DNA of 18,516 bases from Candidatus Omnitrophota bacterium (GTDB lineage: Bacteria > Omnitrophota > Gorgyraeia > JABMRN01): NCBI GenBank assembly GCA_013202515.1, contig JABMRN010000129.1:1-18516 (forward strand), in the 5' to 3' direction. Shown piece after piece: positions 14,801 to 18,516 of the stretch; within the stretch, counting starts at the first letter, position 1; every line of letters begins with the position of its first letter. Under the pieces are notes generated by a model. The model saw only the letters and a list, made by a program, of their open reading frames with translations. It was not told the DNA's origin and ran no database searches. A program made the translations under genes and the position numbers.

Positions 14801-15383
14801 ATATGAATTAACGCTTAGGGGTAAAATACACGCAACGTTAGATACGCTTCCCAGAGAGTATAATGAGCGTCCAACATCAAGGAGAAATATCCAAGATGCC
14901 TTAAACTCTACCTATGAAGTAATGATCAACTTAGCTATGCAGGGTATACAGGGAGAAAGGCTTTTCTTAACCCCGAAGTCTGCACTTATTTTCTCAGAAA
15001 GCATTACGTTTGAGCATGGTTTAGGAGTTTTATTGCCAAGACTGGTAAAGGCAGGGATAAATATAGGTGTTATCACCAGAACAGAAGAAGAGAAAGAAAT
15101 TATAAATGAAATCAATGAGAATGAGCTCAAGGATTATCAAGGAAAAATTATTTCGTTAGATAGGATCGAAGGTGCTCCGGCAAAGATGAATGCGTCAAAA
15201 TGTTATTATTTTAGGGTTGAAGGAGAAGATGTAAGGACCTTCGAAGGCGTTATTGTAATTGATATAGCCAGAGAAAAAGTCATGGAAATATTAAAAGCCT
15301 TAGGTCAAGCCTGCAAAATCATTGAAAGCGGCCTGATAGAAAGAATGCAGAAAGCTGCTATCAAGTTCGCTCAAGCCGCGTAA
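11841..15383 (+). CDS. Large exported protein of unknown function with duplicated domains
   Basis: I do not recognise this 1180-residue protein. It starts with a clear Sec signal peptide: MKKLISIILTITFLISNVSFA, with a likely signal peptidase I cut after A21 (SFA|SD). No later membrane helix or sorting signal is obvious. Residues ~110-480 form a mixed alpha/beta region without known motifs. Residues 655-755 and 902-1001 are two copies of a ~100-residue domain starting with GKSPEDA and containing EKGSFTLDEYLTAY or QEGSFTLQDYKKAY, then TARRDL/TARTDL, a QGIL/RGLL segment and a beta pair ending near a GKG/RGK turn. This looks like a winged-helix arrangement. A weaker third copy is at 564-645 (KNPENALRVIATM...). 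Residues 760-900 are charged and helical. Residues ~1035-1165 resemble an alpha/beta domain (LFLTPKSALIF, INIGVITRTEEEKEI). Very long secreted proteins without known domains are common in Omnitrophota. No ribosome site is obvious before the ATG. Confidence 0.8.
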   Translation: MKKLISIILTITFLISNVSFASDIALSCNAKGNTNLAANLAFDIGIAPTHQKPIAVAKMALMSDLEEIDELRDIDGTTDYEVIRNAFKTRERLKGRQVHEEKTNEEHKPAVIAASYLNDIKPLSQKRPSHIFKVPVSVEKAGIGYNLLLLFSTVRNKDGKFPIAFCTEEQLTDEIVDKIIDFDKLPQLSQEDNHTIEKFTQQEEFDINVLEWLHNEWKDRNTLLHEISIKDYIEKILKLANIELDNVDSINGRKCFVAAITPEVRERLQTYKLKIRDINNNEMEVIAYEHSSNGAIHIFLEHDIFNSIINPFSSEWSQSGEAIPILKGYLVHALGVMTGSPILEFGADGRPINEIDQRYLAAEEGNRPRSTKTLNVVDLDILRTDEYERDYASGKKTTDDIQPDKPFRLVGVKSFQTGGGMMIPYRIIFLWGDYHITIKADEEQARDLARWETNEPNRKLKYAVIVRNPLNMRKATWARETTATFEITYSNDNSGQTSVTLKKAKMLKKSKIKKLNTDLKQWLEAHIGERWQENVIVSEFDKLVFRYGDNDVVQRKTRTSKRTVKNPENALRVIATMSEDKEYSSVGFSFSFEEFEAACKASRISATIYDLQELIETDVLDVFSEGLYDNYFLTYKGKKALEKLQKRKSASKPRSLTKAGKSPEDAKMVIALSALLEKGSFTLDEYLTAYEEVLEQYPELEFEALAKNPKSTARRDLSGHEKSLVKQGILSILEKTTPHVFKITGKGKQRLLALCAKRYKEMFRDKTTEDETKQNTLYKLARETVSAIVGSREATRVYSSLSQEEQRRAEAKEDKQTRLFINILDGITNPDLLEKVIQRMEEENRRATEYRKAAIQERGMGAHRDLPFENNYHHATKLMQERLDTLIALSTQDGDRDAKSQFVNKPGKSPEDAFEVIVWSDSLQEGSFTLQDYKKAYDLYKNLRNKLHGLPPFDKLAKSWQHTARTDLNALVRRGLLTCDESSKTYRYELTLRGKIHATLDTLPREYNERPTSRRNIQDALNSTYEVMINLAMQGIQGERLFLTPKSALIFSESITFEHGLGVLLPRLVKAGINIGVITRTEEEKEIINEINENELKDYQGKIISLDRIEGAPAKMNASKCYYFRVEGEDVRTFEGVIVIDIAREKVMEILKALGQACKIIESGLIERMQKAAIKFAQAA
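13530..14843 (+). repeat. Internal domain repeats in the large secreted protein
   Basis: Copy B lies at 13803-14105 and copy C at 14544-14843; a diverged copy A is at 13530-13775. B and C share GKSPEDA, GSFTL-(D/Q)-(E/D)-Y, the LAK segment, TAR-x-DL and the turn before the last helix. At DNA level 23 bases are identical (13816-13838 and 14557-14579) over GKSPEDA and its preceding codon, although flanking DNA has diverged. Confidence 0.8.
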
Positions 15384-15395
15384 TACCCCCAACAC

Positions 15396-15424
15396 TTGCT
15401 TTCCGTATAATATTATGCTATATT
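15396..15424 (+). promoter_or_regulatory. Candidate promoter of smpB-ssrA
   Basis: TTGCTT (15396-15401), 17 nt, then TATATT (15419-15424) with an upstream TG (15416-15417), forming an extended -10. The element TTATGCTATATT is identical over 12 bases to that before the large secreted protein. The predicted transcript would have a very short leader before the smpB ATG at 15436. Confidence 0.5.
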
Positions 15425-15435
15425 AATAAATCCCT

Positions 15436-15891
15436 ATGGGTGAACATGTTATTGTAACAAACAGGCAGGCGAGAAGAGATTTCGATATAGCGGAATCTTT
15501 TGAGGCCGGCATTGAGCTTAAGGGGACTGAGGTTAAGTCCCTACGGGCAAGAAAGGCGAATCTAAAGGATTCTTTTGCCAGAATAGAGCGTGGGGAGATA
15601 ATACTTTATAATTTTCATATTAGCCCTTATGAGTTTGGTAATATACACAACGTCGAGGCAACAAGACCAAGAAAATTACTACTACACAAGGGCCAGATAC
15701 TAAAGCTTTACGCCGCCACTCAAGCTAAAGGCTGTACACTAATACCGCTTAAGGCATACTTTAAAAAAAGTTTTGTGAAGATCGAAATTGCTGTAGCCAG
15801 AGGTAAGCGCAAGTACGATAAAAGAGAAGCTATAAAGCAAAGGGAAGCAAAAAGAGAAATAGATAGAGCAACGAGAAGAAGAGATAGATAA
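15436..15891 (+). CDS. smpB: SsrA-binding protein SmpB
   Basis: The 151-residue OB-fold protein brings tmRNA to ribosomes stalled on broken mRNA. Family features include NRQARRDFDIAESFEAGIEL (9-28), GTEVKSLRARKANLKDSFA (30-48), the NFHISPYEFGN loop and the basic C-terminal tail, KRKYDKREAIKQREAKRE, that enters the decoding centre. Length is normal. No Shine-Dalgarno sequence precedes the ATG, consistent with the short leader expected from the promoter. The tmRNA gene begins 4 nt after its stop, so both parts of the trans-translation system are on one transcript. Confidence 0.96.
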   Translation: MGEHVIVTNRQARRDFDIAESFEAGIELKGTEVKSLRARKANLKDSFARIERGEIILYNFHISPYEFGNIHNVEATRPRKLLLHKGQILKLYAATQAKGCTLIPLKAYFKKSFVKIEIAVARGKRKYDKREAIKQREAKREIDRATRRRDR

Positions 15892-15895
15892 AAAT

Positions 15896-16286
15896 GGGGG
15901 TGACAGGTTTCGACCTAGACCGTCGAATCGTTAGCGGCATGTGGAGGTTGCTGGGAGGCCTCCTTAAACACCTGGCAAAAAAATAAACGCAAACTACAAT
16001 CCAGTAGCCGAGGCTGAGTCAATCTTAGCCGAGGACGCGTTGAATGTTCCCCAATTTGCGGGAACAAGTCCATTAGTAAGCGTTCTGGGATACTAGTAGG
16101 ACTTCGCTGATGCAGAACCCCTTAAAGGCCTCGCTTTCAGGCCTTTTTGCGGTAGGATAGAAAGCTGCTTCTGTTTAAATCCTTTTTGTCGGAGCTAAAC
16201 GGAAAAAGACAAAAGACAACATAAACATGTAGAGACTTTCGGTTTGGGATTTAGGGACCCGAGTTCGAATCTCGGCACCTCCACCA
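15896..16286 (+). ncRNA. ssrA: Transfer-messenger RNA (tmRNA)
   Basis: A one-piece 391-nt tmRNA. The 5' GGGGGTG (15896-15902) pairs with CACCTCC (16276-16282), including the G3-U70 pair needed for alanylation, followed by A and CCA. The conserved GACAGGTTTCGAC follows the 5' stem, and a T arm with GAGTTCGAATCTC lies at the 3' end. The resume codon is probably GCA at 15989 (context TAAACGCAAAC). The frame from there runs 35 codons, starting ANYNPVAEAES and ending PLVSVLGY, to TAG at 16094, flanked by an H5-like stem (16067-16078 with 16091-16103). The end lacks the usual LAA degron. Downstream pseudoknot-like pairings include AAGGCCT/AGGCCTT near 16125-16148. Confidence 0.95.
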
Positions 16287-16331
16287 ACTTTTCGTCAGCA
16301 TCAATTTAGTAGGTAACGAATAAGGAAAATT

Positions 16332-17441
16332 GTGAAGCGCTATACAAGATTTTTATTCATATCGATATTTCTGTTGCTTACTCTATCAGGATGCGTGTAC
16401 AGGAGCGCGTACATGATGCCCTCCAATGTCAAGATAGCAAGATTTGGCGGTATGCAATATATTTCTTTAACCGAATATTGTGAGATCCGAGATCTCAGCT
16501 GTTCGGTTGATAAAATTACCCACGTAGCCGAGATCGAGCAGAATGGAACGGTTGTTAAAATCATGCCGGATTCCAGAACATTGCTTGTTGATGGTGCTGT
16601 CAAAAAAATATCACCCCACCCAAAGCTAAAAGATAATGAAATATATATTTCGCCTTCTTTCGCAAAATACCTCGAAGAAGATGTATTTATTATTAAAAGG
16701 GCAGCCGAGGTTCCTTACAAAAAGACAGATACTATGATCAATATAATAATCGATCCGGGCCACGGAGGAAAAGACACTGGAGCAGTGGGACGTAATTACA
16801 AAGTGAAGGAAAAAGATGTAGTGCTTGACATCGCCAAAAAATTGAAAGATGAGTTAAGGAAAATGGGTAATTTTAAGATTACCTTAACCCGCACTGGAAA
16901 CAAATTTGTGTCGCTATGGAAAAGATCTGATATAGCCAATAATGCAAAGGCGGATCTATTTATCAGCATACATGCAAATGCTTCGAGATACAGAAAGGTA
17001 AAGGGTTTTGAGGTTTTTTATCTTTCAAATGCCACGGATGACAATGCACGAGCTATAGCTGCCGCAGAAAACGAGGCACTGTCATACGAGAACAATTCGA
17101 ATCACAATAAGCCGGATTATCTGGACGCAACTGTATGGGATATGAAATTAAGTGAAAATAGAATCGAGTCCAAGGAACTTGCGAATTTTATCTGCAAATC
17201 TGCAAGCAGTCAGCTTGGCGTGAGAAATAGAGGCATCAAGTCAGCGCGTTTTAATGTTCTTAAAGGAACGCGCATGCCCGCGGTTTTGGTCGAGGTCGGA
17301 TTTCTTTCTAACAAAGATGAGGAGTGGAGATTACGCAGCACAGAGTATAGAAAAAAAGTGGCGACAGCAATTGCGAAAGGTATCCTTGCATATAAAGATA
17401 AATATGATAAAACAGAAGCCTTTACGAAAAATTCACATTAG
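16332..17441 (+). CDS. N-acetylmuramoyl-L-alanine amidase lipoprotein (Amidase_3)
   Basis: This 369-residue enzyme cleaves the amide bond between MurNAc and L-alanine in peptidoglycan. It has a lipoprotein signal with lipobox LSGC (C21), so it is probably membrane-anchored. Residues ~33-120 resemble a copper-amine-oxidase-type N-terminal domain (RTLLVDGAVKKI, NEIYISPSFAKYL), a frequent non-catalytic add-on. The catalytic domain (~136-356) has zinc ligands H144 (DPGHGGKDTGA), E160 (VKEKD) and H214 (ISIHANAS), and catalytic E321 (VLVEVGFLSN). The start is GTG with AAGGAAAA just upstream. It precedes murI by 4 nt, giving a small cell-wall unit. A linker-less fold and lipid anchor suggest a role in cell separation or wall turnover. 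Confidence 0.92.
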   Translation: MKRYTRFLFISIFLLLTLSGCVYRSAYMMPSNVKIARFGGMQYISLTEYCEIRDLSCSVDKITHVAEIEQNGTVVKIMPDSRTLLVDGAVKKISPHPKLKDNEIYISPSFAKYLEEDVFIIKRAAEVPYKKTDTMINIIIDPGHGGKDTGAVGRNYKVKEKDVVLDIAKKLKDELRKMGNFKITLTRTGNKFVSLWKRSDIANNAKADLFISIHANASRYRKVKGFEVFYLSNATDDNARAIAAAENEALSYENNSNHNKPDYLDATVWDMKLSENRIESKELANFICKSASSQLGVRNRGIKSARFNVLKGTRMPAVLVEVGFLSNKDEEWRLRSTEYRKKVATAIAKGILAYKDKYDKTEAFTKNSH

Positions 17442-17445
17442 GCAC

Positions 17446-18237
17446 ATGGACAAAAGACCTATAGGTATTTTTGATTCGGGAGTAGGCGGACTTACGGTGC
17501 TTAAAAAACTATCCGAGCTCTTGCCGGAGGAGGATATAATATATTTTGGTGATACTGCAAGAGTGCCTTATGGTAATAAGTCACAGGAGACCGTAACGCG
17601 CTTTGCTAAAGAGTGTATACAATTTTTAAAAAAGTTAAATATAAAACTTTTGGTTATTGCATGCAATACAGCCTCAAGCTGGAGCCTTGATGCATTAAGA
17701 AAAAATTTTAGTTTTCCCATAAAAGGCGTGATTGCCCCAGCTGTAAAAGAAGCATGCCAGAAAAGCAAAAATTCAAAAATAGGCGTCATAGGTACAAATG
17801 CAACTGTAAAAAGCCGTTCTTACATAAAGGCTTTAGGGAAGAACAGTAGGTCGGTACAGGTTTTTCAACAGGCATGCCCGCTTTTCGTCCCACTGGTGGA
17901 AGAAGGCTGGTTTAACGGAAAAACAACCATCGATGTGGCACGTACATATTTATCTGGACTGAAAAATAAAAACATAGATACGCTTATTCTTGGCTGCACC
18001 CATTATCCGCTTTTAAAAGGTGTGTTTAAGAAGGTTTTCGGCAGGAAGGTAAAAATTATAGATTCCTCTATGAGCGTTTCCTGCGAAATAAAGAATTTTT
18101 TGGAAAATAATTCATTAAGAAATACAAGAAGAAAAGGCAGATTAAAATTTTTCGTTACTGATGAAGTAGAATCCTTTAAGAGGATATCGAAGATTTTTTT
18201 AAAGAAAAACATAAATGTAAAGAGGGTGAATTTATGA
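17446..18237 (+). CDS. murI: Glutamate racemase
   Basis: MurI interconverts L- and D-glutamate, supplying D-Glu to peptidoglycan. From the ATG at 17446 it is 263 residues, the family length. Motifs: PIGIFDSGVGGLTVL (5-19), YFGDTARVPYG (33-43), first catalytic cysteine C73 in VIACNTAS, and second C184 in LILGCTHYPLL. The open frame extends 64 codons upstream into the amidase gene, but that part is only amidase sequence read in another frame; the homologous start is MDKRPIGIFD. The stop overlaps the next start by ATGA. Confidence 0.96.
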   Translation: MDKRPIGIFDSGVGGLTVLKKLSELLPEEDIIYFGDTARVPYGNKSQETVTRFAKECIQFLKKLNIKLLVIACNTASSWSLDALRKNFSFPIKGVIAPAVKEACQKSKNSKIGVIGTNATVKSRSYIKALGKNSRSVQVFQQACPLFVPLVEEGWFNGKTTIDVARTYLSGLKNKNIDTLILGCTHYPLLKGVFKKVFGRKVKIIDSSMSVSCEIKNFLENNSLRNTRRKGRLKFFVTDEVESFKRISKIFLKKNINVKRVNL

Positions 18238-18516
18238 TAAGGAAAATAAATACAAAGCTCTTAAAGAACACCATAAGCAAAATGTGTATCGAAGCAAATA
18301 CTGTATTAAGAAAAGACATAGAAAAGGCCTTAAGGTGCGCGCTAGAGAAAGAAACAAAAAAGAATGCAAAAGATATTCTGAAGATACTACTTGAGAATGC
18401 CAATATCGCAAAAAATGAAAAGATAGCGATCTGTCAGGATACAGGTATTGTCGTCTGCGCTATCCGAATGGGTCAAGATGTGAAAATTATAGGATGGGAT
18501 TTAAATAAGGCGATAA
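18234..18516 (+). CDS. Class I fumarate hydratase, alpha/N-terminal part (partial)
   Basis: The first 94 residues of a protein that continues beyond the window. NEKIAICQDTGIVV (about 63-76) carries the CQDTG motif, whose Cys binds the [4Fe-4S] cluster of class I fumarases and tartrate dehydratases (TtdA/FumA N-terminal family). The N-terminal helical stretch with LRKDIEKAL and LENANIAK also fits. These oxygen-sensitive enzymes interconvert fumarate and malate; two-subunit forms have a separate beta gene downstream. AGAGGGTGA before the ATG is a good ribosome site, and the start overlaps murI by ATGA. Fumarate versus tartrate as substrate cannot be decided from this part. Confidence 0.88.
   Translation, partial: MIRKINTKLLKNTISKMCIEANTVLRKDIEKALRCALEKETKKNAKDILKILLENANIAKNEKIAICQDTGIVVCAIRMGQDVKIIGWDLNKAI

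Noticed and set aside
16287..16331. A terminator after the tmRNA gene
   Set aside because: The 45-nt gap has no hairpin with a T run; transcription may continue into the amidase gene.
17254..17445. A 64-codon upstream extension of the murI frame
   Set aside because: It overlaps the amidase gene in another frame, shows no MurI similarity, and the ATG at 17446 gives the family N-terminus and length.
1..18516. CRISPR array, insertion sequence or phage genes
   Set aside because: No regularly spaced short repeats, transposase motifs or phage structural genes were seen on either strand.

Overview
The window (about 38% G+C by eye) is a dense, entirely plus-strand stretch of a chromosome from a Gram-negative-type, probably anaerobic bacterium. 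The style of a very large secreted protein of unknown family, the low G+C and the overall gene set suggest Candidatus Omnitrophota or a nearby lineage of the PVC neighbourhood. That assignment is an inference; no rRNA is present. Three enzymes point to an anaerobic cell: a Thi4 thiazole synthase with His where the suicidal eukaryotic enzyme has Cys, a biotin synthase lacking the Cys and Arg ligands of the classic [2Fe-2S] cluster, and a class I iron-sulfur fumarase.

Layout. Positions 1-1881 hold the end of pabB, then pabC (folate precursor p-aminobenzoate) and a 58-residue TatA. A thi4 gene follows (1916-2725). Next is a control region: a BirA-like operator overlaps a sigma70-type promoter, and a hairpin terminator closes the upstream unit. 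From 2811 to 8399 lies one complete biotin operon, bioB-bioF-bioH-like-bioC-bioD-bioA, with overlapping or abutting genes. It covers pimeloyl-ACP formation by BioC/BioH and all four ring-assembly steps.

Positions 8442-11546 carry three overlapping envelope genes: an ArnT/PMT-type membrane glycosyltransferase, a polyprenyl-phosphate glycosyltransferase of family GT2, and a YdjC-family deacetylase. Together they resemble the FlmK/FlmF2/NaxD set that adds an amino sugar to lipid A. A tRNA-Leu(CAG) and a strong terminator end that unit.

Positions 11841-15383 encode a single exported 1180-residue protein that I do not recognise, with an internal domain duplication. Then come smpB and ssrA (trans-translation; the tmRNA starts 4 nt after the smpB stop), an N-acetylmuramoyl-L-alanine amidase lipoprotein, glutamate racemase murI, and the start of a class I fumarate hydratase alpha subunit that runs off the window.

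The points most worth a second look are the Type II-like BioB, the BirA operator, the amino-sugar envelope module, the large repeat-bearing secreted protein, and the long tmRNA reading frame that lacks the usual Ala-Leu-Ala-Ala end.
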